64,000 nt of DNA from Roseateles oligotrophus (GTDB lineage: Bacteria > Pseudomonadota > Gammaproteobacteria > Burkholderiales > Burkholderiaceae_C), in assembly GCF_014204525.1 (NCBI RefSeq), contig NZ_JACHLP010000006.1, positions 228,360-292,359 on the forward strand, in the 5' to 3' direction. Position 1 is the first letter of the stretch, and every line of letters starts with the position of its first letter. The position numbers and the translations under genes are program-made. The notes below the pieces were generated by a model. That model was not told the DNA's origin. It did no database searches and saw nothing but the letters and a program-made list of their open reading frames with translations. Shown here in pieces: positions 43,478-52,108 of the stretch.

Positions 43478-45161
43478 GCGACGACCCCGACACCCGCCTG
43501 GGCCTGCTGCAGGTGCTGACCACCACCTACAACGCCCTGAACCGCTTTGACTACGCCCTGCCCCTGGCCGAGGAATGGGTGCAGCTGGCCAGCCAGCATC
43601 TGGGCCCCGATGCGCCGGCCACCTTGCTGGCGCGGCTGGAGCAGGGCCATGGCCTGCAGATCAACGGCATGGAGGGCCGCGCCATCGCCGTGCTGGAGCC
43701 GCTGCGCCAACCCTTGCGTCGCCAGTTCGGCGAACGCTCCGCCCCTTACCGCGATGCCTTGATGATGTTGGCCGCCTGCTATATGCACAGCCAGCGTCTG
43801 CCCGAGGCCGAGCAGGCCCTGGCCCAGGCCTGGGCCTTGACGCAAAAACTGGGGCCGCTGAGCGCGCTGGACCGGGCCGACTACCTCAACAATCTGCAGG
43901 TGCTGCGCAGCAAGCAGGGGCGGCAGCGCGAGGCGCTGAAGATCCTGCGCGAGTCCCAGCCCTTCTGGCAGAGCCGCGAGCCGGCCCATGCCATGCAGAT
44001 CCTGGTGATGCGGCGCAACTTCCTCAACCACCAGATCGGCCTGGCGGAGTTCGACGACATCGAGGCGCGCAGCCGCCAGCTGCTGCGCGATATGGACCGG
44101 GTGCTGGGCCCGGGCAGCGATCTGGCCCTGCTGCAATACGCCATGCTGGCGCGTTATTTCAGCCACACCGGCCAGTACGCGGCGGCCGCGGCCGAGTACG
44201 CGGCCTTGCTGGCCCAGGCCCAGGCGCAGGGCATCGCCCCGCATTCCGAGGTCTTGCTGCGCCTGCGCGCCGAAGCGCTGCTGGTGCGCAGCCGCGCCCG
44301 GCTGGACGCCGAACGCCCGCGCTGGCGCGGCGAGGCCAGGCAGTTGCTGGCCGATATCGAGGCCAGCGGCCCCCTGGTCAAGGGCAATGCCTTGAACCTA
44401 GATTCGGCAGTTGACCGCTCGCTCTGACCTGGAAACATCGATGCCTACTGTGTTCTCGTCCGTTAACGGCGATCACCCTTGGGGTGACAGCGCTACACGC
44501 CCGCCTGTCTCGCCAAACGGCACGCTGGCTGCGTTGCTCCTCCTTGTGGGCAGTAGCCCACTGCGTCGTCGCGTCTTGCCATCGCACCGCCTGGCGAGCC
44601 CTTCGGGCGCGTCCAACTGCCGAATCTAGGTTGAATGCGCTGCAGCTGCTGGCCGATCTGGCCCTGGTGCATGAGGACGCCGGCCTGGCCGCCGAATGGC
44701 TGGCCCGCGTCCTGCAGGTCCATGGCGAGGCCGCGCCCGGCAGCCGCCTGGCCCAGCTGCAAGGCCAGCTGGCCCGCCTGCAAGACGATGGGCCGCGCAG
44801 CCAAAGCCTGTTGCAAGGCCGGGCCGATTACTTCAAACAGCTCGACGAGGCCGCCACCGACTACGCCTGGTCGGCCCAGCTGGACCTGGCCTACAGCCAG
44901 GTCTTGATGGGCGAGACGGCGGCCGCCCAGGCCAGCTTGGGGCTGGCCGAACAGCGCCGCCCCAAGGCCATGCCCGATGGCCACCCGCTGGACGCCTTGA
45001 CGGCTCTTTTACGTGCCCGCTTGCAGGCCAAGCGCGCCGACGATCCCGCCGTGCTCGCCGCCTGGGCCGCGCTGCGGCGCGCGCAAGGCCGCAGCGTGGC
45101 CGGGCCGCCGGCGCTGGCCCCCCAGGCGCCCAGCGCCTCCCTGGGGGGATTGTTTTTCTGA
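43478..45161 (+). pseudogene. TPR-repeat protein gene, 5'-truncated and split by a MITE
   Basis: Two blocks of TPR-like helices: residues from 43478 (SDDPDTRLGLLQVLTT...) to 44396, and from 44631 (LNALQLLADLALVHEDAG) to 45161. A 234-bp inverted-repeat element plus a 5-bp duplication separates them. Removing 239 bp joins them in frame through GNALNALQLL, so the original gene read across. The left block is open only to a TAG at 43429 with no credible start, and the homologous region begins abruptly; the N-terminal part is missing. The remains resemble the TPR tail of a Ser/Thr kinase or transcriptional activator. Almost certainly inactive. Confidence 0.8.
44397..44630. mobile_element. MITE, 234 bp, 17-bp perfect terminal inverted repeats
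   Basis: Left end CCTAGATTCGGCAGTTG (44397-44413); right end is its exact reverse complement (44614-44630). Target duplication TTGAA flanks it at 44392-44396 and 44631-44635. Internal hairpins include GTGGGC-TACT-GCCCAC on the minus strand. There is no transposase reading frame, so it is non-autonomous. It interrupts the TPR gene. Confidence 0.88.
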
Positions 45162-45245
45162 GCGCGGGGCGTCTTTGTCACAATGCTTCGGCGCCGATCC
45201 AGTTCGGCCGCCCACCTCCTTCTTCGTCGTCAACAGGAAGCCGTT

Positions 45246-45830
45246 ATGAGCCGTCAGACCGAATACCCCATCCATCCCCAGTTCACCGCCCGCTGGAGCC
45301 CGCGCGCCCTGAGCGGCGAGGCGATTGAGCCGGCCGTGCTGATGAGCTTCTTCGAGGCGGCCCGCTGGGCGCCCTCGGCCTCCAATGTCCAGCCCTGGCG
45401 CTTTGTCTACGGCCTCAAGGGCACGCCGGGTTTCGAGGCCATCTTTGCCAGCCTGGTGGACTTCAACAAGGGCTGGGCCAAGAACGCCTCGGCCCTGGTG
45501 GCGGTGATCTCGGCCAAGACCTGGCTGCCCCACGGCACGAGCGAGGCCCTCCCCTTCGTGACCCATGCTTTTGACGCCGGCACCGCCTGGGGCCATCTGG
45601 CCCTGCAAGCGCATGCCGCCGGCTGGGTCACCCATGCCATGGGCGGTTTTGACGCCGATGTGCTGCGCCAAGGCCTGGCCGTGCCCGAGGACTTCCATCT
45701 CAATTGCGTGGTGGCGATCGGCAAGCAGGGTGACAAGAGCCAGCTGCCCGAGGCCTTGCAGGCGCGTGAGCAACCCAGCCCGCGCAAGCCCCTGGCCGAG
45801 ATCGTGGCCGAAGGCCGCTTCAGCTTCTGA
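45246..45830 (+). CDS. Nitroreductase family protein
   Basis: 194-aa FMN-dependent oxidoreductase. N-terminal FMN-binding pattern RWSPRALSG and ARWAPSASNVQPWRFVYG; C-terminal AWGHLALQAHAAGWVTHAMGGFD and VVAIGKQGD. Typical single-domain length, probably a homodimer reducing nitro or quinone compounds with NAD(P)H; substrate unknown. Its stop TGA overlaps the ATG of the M14 peptidase, so the two are translationally coupled. Confidence 0.88.
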   Translation: MSRQTEYPIHPQFTARWSPRALSGEAIEPAVLMSFFEAARWAPSASNVQPWRFVYGLKGTPGFEAIFASLVDFNKGWAKNASALVAVISAKTWLPHGTSEALPFVTHAFDAGTAWGHLALQAHAAGWVTHAMGGFDADVLRQGLAVPEDFHLNCVVAIGKQGDKSQLPEALQAREQPSPRKPLAEIVAEGRFSF

Positions 45831-47575
45831 TGCAGGGGCTTGTTCTGCTCGACCAGAGCCTGCCGCGCAGCCTCGACGTACTGCTGGACTGGGCCCGTCA
45901 GGCGCGGCCCAGCCGCCTGCAAGCCTGGGTGTTCGAGGGCCAGGCCGCCCGCCGCGCGGCCGAGCAGGCCTTGGCGGCCCTGGGCATCGGCGCGCAGATC
46001 CGCAGCGCCTACAAGCCCATACTGCACGCCTTTCTGGAGGAGCTGGGTCTGGAGCGCGCGGGCGAGCTGCAGCTGCACCTACCCACCCCCCTGGCCCAGC
46101 GCCTGCGCATGGAGACCTACCCACTGGCCGGGCTCTTGCGCGGGGCGAGGCTGAGCTTTGTCGAAGACCCCGACCTGGCGCCCGACGAGGTGTGGCCGCG
46201 CTGGGATGGGCAAGACCTGCCCCCCATCTTTGTGCCCCTGCAAGCCAGCGCCGCCGGGGCTTCCGCCACGGCCTGGTTGCGGGCCTGGCAGGGCGATGAA
46301 TTGCTGACCGATGGCCCGCTGCCAGGCGACGACTACCAGGCCGCGGCCGAGGCCGTGTTCGCCGCCGTGGCCGCGCATGACTGGGGGGCGAGCGAGCCCT
46401 TCTTCGAGCGCCTCTTGATCGACATCGAGATCGGCGGCATCGAGCAAGACCTGGACTTTGGCGACGAGCTGATGAGCACGCGCGAGGCCTTGCACGAGGA
46501 GCTGTACTTCGGCCTGCTGGAGTTCTTCCAGCAACGCTCGGGCCGGCCCGCGGGCGACCGCCTGCTGCGGCCGGGCCAGATCGTGCCCATGATCCATGCG
46601 GCCGAGGCGGGGCCGACCCGGGTGCGCGTGCAGATCGCACCCCATCCCGTCCTGGTCCAGCTGCCGCCCCAGGCCGACGCGGCCTTGCTGCAAGGCCTGG
46701 CCGACTGCGCGGCCCCGCTGACGCCCGAGCAAAGCTGGGCCGCGCTGGAGGCCCTGGCCCAGCAGACCGCTGAGGTTGAGCGTTTTGGCCTGCGCTCGGT
46801 GCAAGGCCGGCCCGTGCCCGGCCTCTACCGCCGCGGCAGCAGGCCCGGCGTGGTGATCAGCGCCGGCCAGCATGCCAATGAATGTTCGGGCGTGGTCGGT
46901 GCCCTGCGTGGAGCGGCGCAGTTATTGCAGCAGCACGCCGACGCCCATCTGGCCCTGCTGCCGCTGGAGAACCCCGACGGCGCGGCCCTGCACCAGGCCT
47001 TGTGCCGGCAGCAGCCCCAGCATATGCACCACGCGGCCCGCTTCACGGCCCTGGGGGACGATCTGGAGGTCCGCCAGCCGCCCGCCCCCTTGTTTGAAAA
47101 AGCCGCCCGGCTGGAGGCCATTGCGCGCTGCGCGGCCGGCCTGCACCTCAGCCTGCACGGCTACCCCGCGCATGAGTGGACGCGGCCGCTGTCCGGTTAT
47201 CTGCCGCCGGGCTATGCCAGCTGGGCCATCCCGCGTGGCTTCTTCCTGATCCTGCGCCACCACCCCGGCCGCGAGCCCTGGCCATTTCTGCAGGCCTTGA
47301 CGGCCGGCCTGGCCGAGGACCAGCGCCTGGTCGATTTCAACGCCCGCCAGTACCGGCTGTGGCAGGCGCATTGGGGCGAGCTGCCCATGAGGGTGCTGAA
47401 CGGCATCGGCTGCATGGTCATGGAAGACAGCCGCTCCGCTGTGCCCTATACCTTGATCAGCGAGTACCCGGACGAGACGGTCTACGGCGAGGTTTTTCAA
47501 CTGGCCCACCAGACCCAGATGCGGGCGGTTCTGTTGGCTTGTGAGCTGTATTGGCGGGGGGTGTTGGCTGTGTAG
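45830..47575 (+). CDS. M14-family zinc carboxypeptidase with large N-terminal domain
   Basis: 581-aa protein. The C-terminal peptidase domain (from about 335) has the zinc motif GQHANE (His348, Glu351), third ligand His443 in LSLHGYP, and a likely catalytic Glu in EYPDETVYGE. The first roughly 330 residues form an uncharacterised domain, including LPTPLAQRLRMETYPL and a D/E-rich middle. No signal peptide, so it is cytoplasmic. Coupled to a nitroreductase gene. Substrate unknown; M14 members of this shape may cleave modified or cyclic peptides. Confidence 0.82.
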   Translation: MQGLVLLDQSLPRSLDVLLDWARQARPSRLQAWVFEGQAARRAAEQALAALGIGAQIRSAYKPILHAFLEELGLERAGELQLHLPTPLAQRLRMETYPLAGLLRGARLSFVEDPDLAPDEVWPRWDGQDLPPIFVPLQASAAGASATAWLRAWQGDELLTDGPLPGDDYQAAAEAVFAAVAAHDWGASEPFFERLLIDIEIGGIEQDLDFGDELMSTREALHEELYFGLLEFFQQRSGRPAGDRLLRPGQIVPMIHAAEAGPTRVRVQIAPHPVLVQLPPQADAALLQGLADCAAPLTPEQSWAALEALAQQTAEVERFGLRSVQGRPVPGLYRRGSRPGVVISAGQHANECSGVVGALRGAAQLLQQHADAHLALLPLENPDGAALHQALCRQQPQHMHHAARFTALGDDLEVRQPPAPLFEKAARLEAIARCAAGLHLSLHGYPAHEWTRPLSGYLPPGYASWAIPRGFFLILRHHPGREPWPFLQALTAGLAEDQRLVDFNARQYRLWQAHWGELPMRVLNGIGCMVMEDSRSAVPYTLISEYPDETVYGEVFQLAHQTQMRAVLLACELYWRGVLAV

Positions 47576-47639
47576 GGCGGGTCAAGACCCGCCTTGGGCC
47601 TTGTTGAATGAAGATGTGGCGGGTCTTGGCCCGCCCTAC
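47572..47639. repeat. Long inverted repeat, bidirectional terminator or REP-type element
   Basis: GTAGGGCGGGTC-AAGACCCGCC (47572-47593) is nearly the reverse complement of 47618-47639. Each arm itself folds (GGCGGGTC/GACCCGCC). It starts at the M14 peptidase stop and reaches the end of the convergent membrane gene, so it can terminate both. The motif is a common dispersed repeat in proteobacteria. Confidence 0.65.
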
Positions 47640-48013
47640 GGGCCAATCTTGGGCCCCATCCAAATCACCCAAAGCACAAACACGCCAGCGCCGAGAAACA
47701 GCGCGCAGCAAGCCAGGTTGGCACACCACAGCGCAAACCAGCCGCCCTGGACGCGAAAGCGCGCGCGCATGGCGGGCAGGCAGAGCAGGGCGGTGCTGGG
47801 CAGCAGCAGCAGGGCCGCGAAGCCCAGCAAGGGCAGGACGATGAAGACGAGGGCCAGCCCCAGGGCGGAGGCCGAGTAAGTGGCCATATCGGGCTGGATC
47901 TTCTGCAGCAGAAATGCGGCCCCGCCCAGCCCCGCCATCGCCAGCAGACTCCCCAGCACCTGCAGCAGGCGCAGGGTCCAGGTGAAGGGGGCGGGGTGGC
48001 TTGCTGTGCGCAT
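47636..48013 (-). CDS. Hypothetical membrane protein, 125 aa
   Basis: Small integral membrane protein with three to four helices: LLQVLGSLLAMAGLGGAAFLL, LGLALVFIVLPLLGFAALLLL and WFALWCANLACCALFLGAGVFVLWVIW. No recognised family. It sits 33 bp downstream of the family 5 binding protein gene on the same strand and could be co-transcribed. Confidence 0.6.
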   Translation of the reverse strand: MRTASHPAPFTWTLRLLQVLGSLLAMAGLGGAAFLLQKIQPDMATYSASALGLALVFIVLPLLGFAALLLLPSTALLCLPAMRARFRVQGGWFALWCANLACCALFLGAGVFVLWVIWMGPKIGP

Positions 48014-48046
48014 GGAGCCGTGTTCCTGAGCTTTGCGGAGATTGCG

Positions 48047-49639
48047 CTATTTCACCACCACCCAGCGCCACTCCAACCAGTTGTCCGGCCGGTGCACCAC
48101 CGTCACATGGTTGCGCGCCGCCCAGGGGATGAACTGGCGGTGCAGGGGGATGTAGTGGATCTGCTCGGCCTCGCGCTTGAAGATCTGGCGTATCAAGGCC
48201 TCGCGCTTGGCCGGGTCGGCCTCCTTGCTGCTGGCGGCCACCAGGGCGTCCAGCGTGTCGTCGCGGAAATTGCCGCGGTTGTACTCGCCCACCCCCTTCT
48301 CGCCGCGGTTGCGGTAGTGGGAGCTGAAGATGCTCTCCGGGTCGGTGATGGAGCCGCCCCAGCCGAATAGATAGGCATTGGTGTCCAGCTTCTCCAGCTT
48401 GTTGAAGATGATGGCCTTGGGCTGGGCATTGACCCGGGTCTTCAGGCCGATCTTGGCCCATTGCGAGGCCAGGGTGATGCAGATGCGCTCGTCGTTGACG
48501 TAGCGGTTATTGGTGCAGTCCAGCGTGAACTCAAAGCCGCCGGCATAGCCGGCCTCGGCCAGCAGCCTCTTGGCGGCGGCCGGGTCGTAGGGCAGGCGGG
48601 CCTCGATGGCCGGGTCGTTGAAGGCGCCCAGCGGCGAGGGCACGAGGGCGCCGGTGGGCGCCGACTGGCCGTTCATCAGCTTGCTCTTGATGGTCTCGAT
48701 ATCGATGGCCTGGTAGAGCGCGCGCCGCACCCGCACATCCTTGAAGGGGTTCTTGCCCTTGATATTGCTGCCCTGCAATTCACTGCGGCCCTGGTCCAGG
48801 CCCAGGAAGATGATGCGGTTCTCGGGGCCGTTGACGATCTTGACGCCGGGCGTGGCGGCGAGCTTGTCGATATCGCGCGGTGCCGGGTCCAGCACAAAGT
48901 CCAGCTCGCCCGAGACCAGGGCGGCGGTGCGGGTGGCATCGCTCTTGATGGGGGTGTAGACCACCTCTTGCAGATTGCCCTCGATCTGGCCCCAGTAATT
49001 GGGGTTGCGCTTGAACACGGTCTTGCTGTCCGGCGCGCGGCTCATCAGTTGGAAGGGCCCCGTGCCATTGGCGTTGAAGGCGGCATAACTCTCTTCCTTA
49101 TTGGCAAAGTCCTGGGTCTTGGTCGCCTTATTGGCCTCGGCCCAGCCCTTGCTCATGATGTAGAGCGTGTTGAGATGCTGCAAGAAAATCGGGTTGACCT
49201 GGCTCAGCGTGAACTCCACCGTCAGCTTGTCCAGCGCGCGCGCACGGCCCAGGGCATTGGCGTAGACGGCGATCTGTGAGCTGGGCTGCTGGGCGCGCTC
49301 CAGCGAGAACACCACGTCCTCGGCGCTGAAGGGCCGGCCGTCATGGAACTTGACGCCGGGGCGCAGTTTGAAGGTCCATTTCAGCGGCCCGTTCTGCTTC
49401 CACTCGGTGGCCAGCAGAGGCACCAGATTGAGCTTTTTATCGCGCGCCACCAGGAACTCGTAGACCTGGGCATTGACCACATTGGTCAGGGTCTCGTTCT
49501 GGGCATAGGGGTCCAGGGTCAGCGGATCGCCGCTGGCGGCCCAGCGCAGGGTCTGGGCCGAGGCGGCGCCACCGGCCAAGAGCGTGAGGCAGGCCAGCAG
49601 GCGCAAGCGTTGCGGGTGCAAAAAATACTTCTTCATCAA
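48047..49639 (-). CDS. ABC transporter substrate-binding protein, family 5 (peptide/nickel type)
   Basis: 530-aa periplasmic binding protein of the DppA/OppA class. Signal MMKKYFLHPQRLRLLACLTLLAGGAASA. Family features: LRWAASGDPLTLDPYAQNE, LATEWKQNGPLKWTFKLRPGVKFHDGRPFSAEDV and YDPAAAKRLLAEAGY. No permease or ATPase genes are near, so it is an orphan binding protein that must share a transporter encoded elsewhere. An adjacent ATG at 49636 is an equally good start. Confidence 0.9.
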   Translation of the reverse strand: MMKKYFLHPQRLRLLACLTLLAGGAASAQTLRWAASGDPLTLDPYAQNETLTNVVNAQVYEFLVARDKKLNLVPLLATEWKQNGPLKWTFKLRPGVKFHDGRPFSAEDVVFSLERAQQPSSQIAVYANALGRARALDKLTVEFTLSQVNPIFLQHLNTLYIMSKGWAEANKATKTQDFANKEESYAAFNANGTGPFQLMSRAPDSKTVFKRNPNYWGQIEGNLQEVVYTPIKSDATRTAALVSGELDFVLDPAPRDIDKLAATPGVKIVNGPENRIIFLGLDQGRSELQGSNIKGKNPFKDVRVRRALYQAIDIETIKSKLMNGQSAPTGALVPSPLGAFNDPAIEARLPYDPAAAKRLLAEAGYAGGFEFTLDCTNNRYVNDERICITLASQWAKIGLKTRVNAQPKAIIFNKLEKLDTNAYLFGWGGSITDPESIFSSHYRNRGEKGVGEYNRGNFRDDTLDALVAASSKEADPAKREALIRQIFKREAEQIHYIPLHRQFIPWAARNHVTVVHRPDNWLEWRWVVVK

Positions 49640-49753
49640 ATCTCCAACAAGGCCGGCAGCCTAGCTTCTGAGTGCCTCAGAGGGAAGGCAGGAATTTTGC
49701 TAAGCTTATTCCCTCGGCCGTGGCCAGATCGGTACAACAGGGTTCTAGGGGGC

Positions 49754-49796
49754 TTGGCAAGCATTTCTTGAATGGATATGCTGTACGAATAAACAG
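49754..49796 (+). promoter_or_regulatory. Sigma70 promoter overlapped by LexA-type SOS box
   Basis: TTGGCA (49754-49759), 17 bp, TATGCT (49777-49782). The sequence CTGT-ACGAATAA-ACAG at 49781-49796 fits the LexA pattern CTG-N10-CAG and overlaps the -10 element, the usual geometry for SOS repression. Downstream on the plus strand are two small genes. LexA control is inferred from one site. Confidence 0.5.
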
Positions 49797-49834
49797 TGGT
49801 TATTTATACAGTTTCCTGCCCTTCTTTTTTTGCA

Positions 49835-49934
49835 GGACTGACGCAAAGCCGGTGCAGCAAGGCAGAGCGCCGAAGACAGTACAGCTGGTACGGCGAGGCG
49901 CTCGAACGCAGCTGCGACGGTTTTGCGTAAGTCC
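49835..49934. mobile_element. MITE-like element, 100 bp
   Basis: Imperfect 17-bp terminal repeats: 49835-49851 (GGACTGACGCAAAGCCG) and 49918-49934 (reverse complement GGACTTACGCAAAACCG), 15/17. The interior 49872-49897 matches 54120-54145 at 24 of 26 positions. No target duplication was evident. It lies between the SOS-like promoter and the small genes. Confidence 0.7.
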
Positions 49935-49956
49935 CATTTTTGAAAGCACGCTCATC

Positions 49957-50046
49957 ATGCCTAGCTCCATCTACCGCCAGACCTACACCCCCGCGCCTGC
50001 AAGACATGTGCCGCTGTGGCTGTTGCGGGTGTGGCGCTGGCTGTGA
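49957..50046 (+). CDS. Candidate 29-aa small protein
   Basis: MPSSIYRQTYTPAPARHV followed by PLWLLRVWRWL, a Trp/Leu/Arg-rich amphipathic end that could associate with membranes. It lies 8 bp before the 78-aa gene, downstream of the SOS-like promoter. No strong ribosome site is seen. It could be a leader peptide of the next gene or chance; nothing homologous is recognised. Confidence 0.35.
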   Translation: MPSSIYRQTYTPAPARHVPLWLLRVWRWL

Positions 50047-50053
50047 GGCGGCC

Positions 50054-50290
50054 ATGAGCTGGTTGTTCAGGCCCTGGCGCCGTGCCAGCGGCAGCTACCG
50101 TTTTCAGCTCGGGGTCCAGCAGGTGCTGGTGCAGCGGGTGGGCTCGCGCTGGCAGGCCGTGCTGCAGGGGCAAGACGGCCAACAACAGCCGGCCGACTTC
50201 AGCATCCCTGACTTCATCGCCGCCGATGAGCTGGGGCCTTTTCTGGCCGAGCTGCTGATGGAGCGGGCCAAGGCTTTGGAGCCGTCCTAG
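50054..50290 (+). CDS. Hypothetical 78-aa protein
   Basis: Begins MSWLFRPWRRASGSYRF, basic at the N-terminus, acidic later (IPDFIAADELGPFLAELLMERAKALE). GAGG at 50045-50048 is a good ribosome site for ATG 50054. No family recognised. The stop overlaps the convergent TRAP permease stop by 4 bp. Possibly transcribed from the SOS-like promoter. Confidence 0.6.
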   Translation: MSWLFRPWRRASGSYRFQLGVQQVLVQRVGSRWQAVLQGQDGQQQPADFSIPDFIAADELGPFLAELLMERAKALEPS

Positions 50291-52092
50291 TTCTTGCCCA
50301 GCAATGCAGGCAGGCCGGTGGCCAGCATCGGCAGGGCTGCAATCAATAGCGTGCCGATGAAGATGGCCAGCAGGGCCGGCAAAACCGAGACCGCCACATG
50401 GCGCAGGGGCTTGCCGAACATGGCTGAGGCGAAGTAGATATTCATGCCGGCCGGTGGGCATAAAAAGCCCATCTCCATCGCGGCCAGAAAGATGATGCCG
50501 AAGTGCACCGGGTCTATGCCATAGCTCAGTGCCACCGGCAGCAGCAGGGGCACCAGCACCACCAGGGCGGCGTAGATTTCCATCAGGGCAGCGGCCAGGA
50601 ATAGAAAGGCGCACAGGGCCAGCAGGAAGGCGAATTTGTTGGGGATGGCACCTTGCACCCACTCAATCGCCGCATCCGGGATGCCGGCATCGACCAGATA
50701 GTTGCTCAAGCCCAGCGCCATGCCCAGGATCAGCATCACGCCGCCGATGATTTGCGCGCAGTCCGACAAGATCGTTCCCAGCTTGCGCCAGCCCAGTTCG
50801 CGGTGTGCCAGGGTCTGGGTCAGCAGCGCGTAGACGGCCGTCAGGGCCGCGCTCTCGGTCGGCGTGGCCAGGCCGCTGATCAGCGAGCCCAGGGCCACCA
50901 GCGGGGCCAGTAACTCCCATTTGGCCGTCCACAAGGTCTTGCCCAGAGGCGGGCGGCTGCCGCTTGTGGGTGGCGTCAGTCCACCCCGCCGCAGATAGCC
51001 CCCGAACACCAGCAAGCAGATCACCATCACCACGGCCGGCAGCAGCCCGGCCAGAAACATGGTGTTGATGGGCACGCGGGCGATGATGGCGACCATGATC
51101 AGCGGCACCGAAGGCGCCAGCAAGACGCCCAGTGCGCTGGCGCTGGTCACCAGGCTGATGCCGCGCTGCTCCGGGAAGCCGGCCTTGCGCAGCAGGGGCA
51201 AAAGCAGGCCGCCCAGGGCCAGAATCGTCACCCCGCTGCCGCCGGTGAAGGCGGTGAACAGGGAGCAGAGCACGGCCGAGGCCGCCACCGTGCCGCCCAC
51301 GCCCGCGCCGAACAGGGCCAGAAACACCTCACCCAGGCGCTGTGCCGCGCCGCTGCGCGCCAGCAGCAGGCCGGCCAGGGTGAACAGCGGCAGGGCGGGC
51401 AGGGAGGGGTTGACGGTGATCTGGTAATGCGAGAGCGGCACCGAGGCCAGGGGGGCGCCGTCCTGCCAGAACAAGGCCAGGGCCAGGCCGCCCAGCACGG
51501 CAAAGATCGGCGCGCCCAGCAAGAGCATGGCCAGCAGCCAGAGCGCGGCCGGCCACAGGGGCAAGACCTGGGCCTCGAAACTTCGTGCGAGTGCCATGCC
51601 CAGCAGCGGGAAGAGCAGGGCGACCGTCCATTTGAGCGCCTGGTTTGAAGCGGCAAAGCAACGCGCCCCCAGCTTCAGCCCCAGCAGGGCAAAGCCCAGC
51701 GGCATCACCAGCTGCAGCCACCAGGCCGGCATGCCGTAGGCCAGATCGTGGCTGACCTGCATCTCGCTGAGCACAAAGCGCCAGCTGGCCTCGGCCAGCA
51801 TGCCGCAGACGATTGCCGCGCTGCCCTCGGCAAACAGGCGCCGGCCCGCATGGCCCGTGAGCTGATTGCCGCCGGCCAGCGTGCTCAAGTGCCCGTTGCG
51901 CTCGGCCGCCACCGCGCCCAGCATGGCCAGCACCAGGCCCAGATGCTGGACCAGCACCGGCGCGTTCGCTATGCCGCGGCCCAGCAGCGGCCGGGCCATG
52001 ATCTCCAGCAAGGGGATCAAGGCCATCAGGCACAGGGCCAGGCCGGCCAGGGCCTCGTCAAAGCGCAGCAGTCGGCCCAAGAGCTTGCTCAC
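50287..52092 (-). CDS. TRAP transporter fused permease (DctQ-DctM), TatQM type
   Basis: 601-aa inner-membrane protein fusing the small four-helix DctQ domain (residues 1-150) to the large DctM domain (about 160-601). DctM landmarks: LFTLAGLLLARSG, TAFTGGSGVTILALGGLLLP, ATPTESAALTAVYALL and MGFLCPPAGMNIYFASA. It imports an organic acid or similar ligand using a sodium or proton gradient. Downstream of the P and T genes at 17-bp spacing, giving a T-P-QM operon. Confidence 0.92.
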   Translation of the reverse strand: MSKLLGRLLRFDEALAGLALCLMALIPLLEIMARPLLGRGIANAPVLVQHLGLVLAMLGAVAAERNGHLSTLAGGNQLTGHAGRRLFAEGSAAIVCGMLAEASWRFVLSEMQVSHDLAYGMPAWWLQLVMPLGFALLGLKLGARCFAASNQALKWTVALLFPLLGMALARSFEAQVLPLWPAALWLLAMLLLGAPIFAVLGGLALALFWQDGAPLASVPLSHYQITVNPSLPALPLFTLAGLLLARSGAAQRLGEVFLALFGAGVGGTVAASAVLCSLFTAFTGGSGVTILALGGLLLPLLRKAGFPEQRGISLVTSASALGVLLAPSVPLIMVAIIARVPINTMFLAGLLPAVVMVICLLVFGGYLRRGGLTPPTSGSRPPLGKTLWTAKWELLAPLVALGSLISGLATPTESAALTAVYALLTQTLAHRELGWRKLGTILSDCAQIIGGVMLILGMALGLSNYLVDAGIPDAAIEWVQGAIPNKFAFLLALCAFLFLAAALMEIYAALVVLVPLLLPVALSYGIDPVHFGIIFLAAMEMGFLCPPAGMNIYFASAMFGKPLRHVAVSVLPALLAIFIGTLLIAALPMLATGLPALLGKN

Positions 52093-52108
52093 TTGCTTGC
52101 CTGACTGC

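Larger units (their letters stand above)
49640..49956 (+). other. Intergenic region with SOS-like promoter and MITE-like element
   Basis: No gene is visible in these 317 bp. The part up to about 49740 should hold the minus-strand promoter of the family 5 binding protein, though I could not pick it out. It also contains the plus-strand promoter and LexA-type box at 49754-49796 and a 100-bp inverted-repeat element at 49835-49934. Confidence 0.6.
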
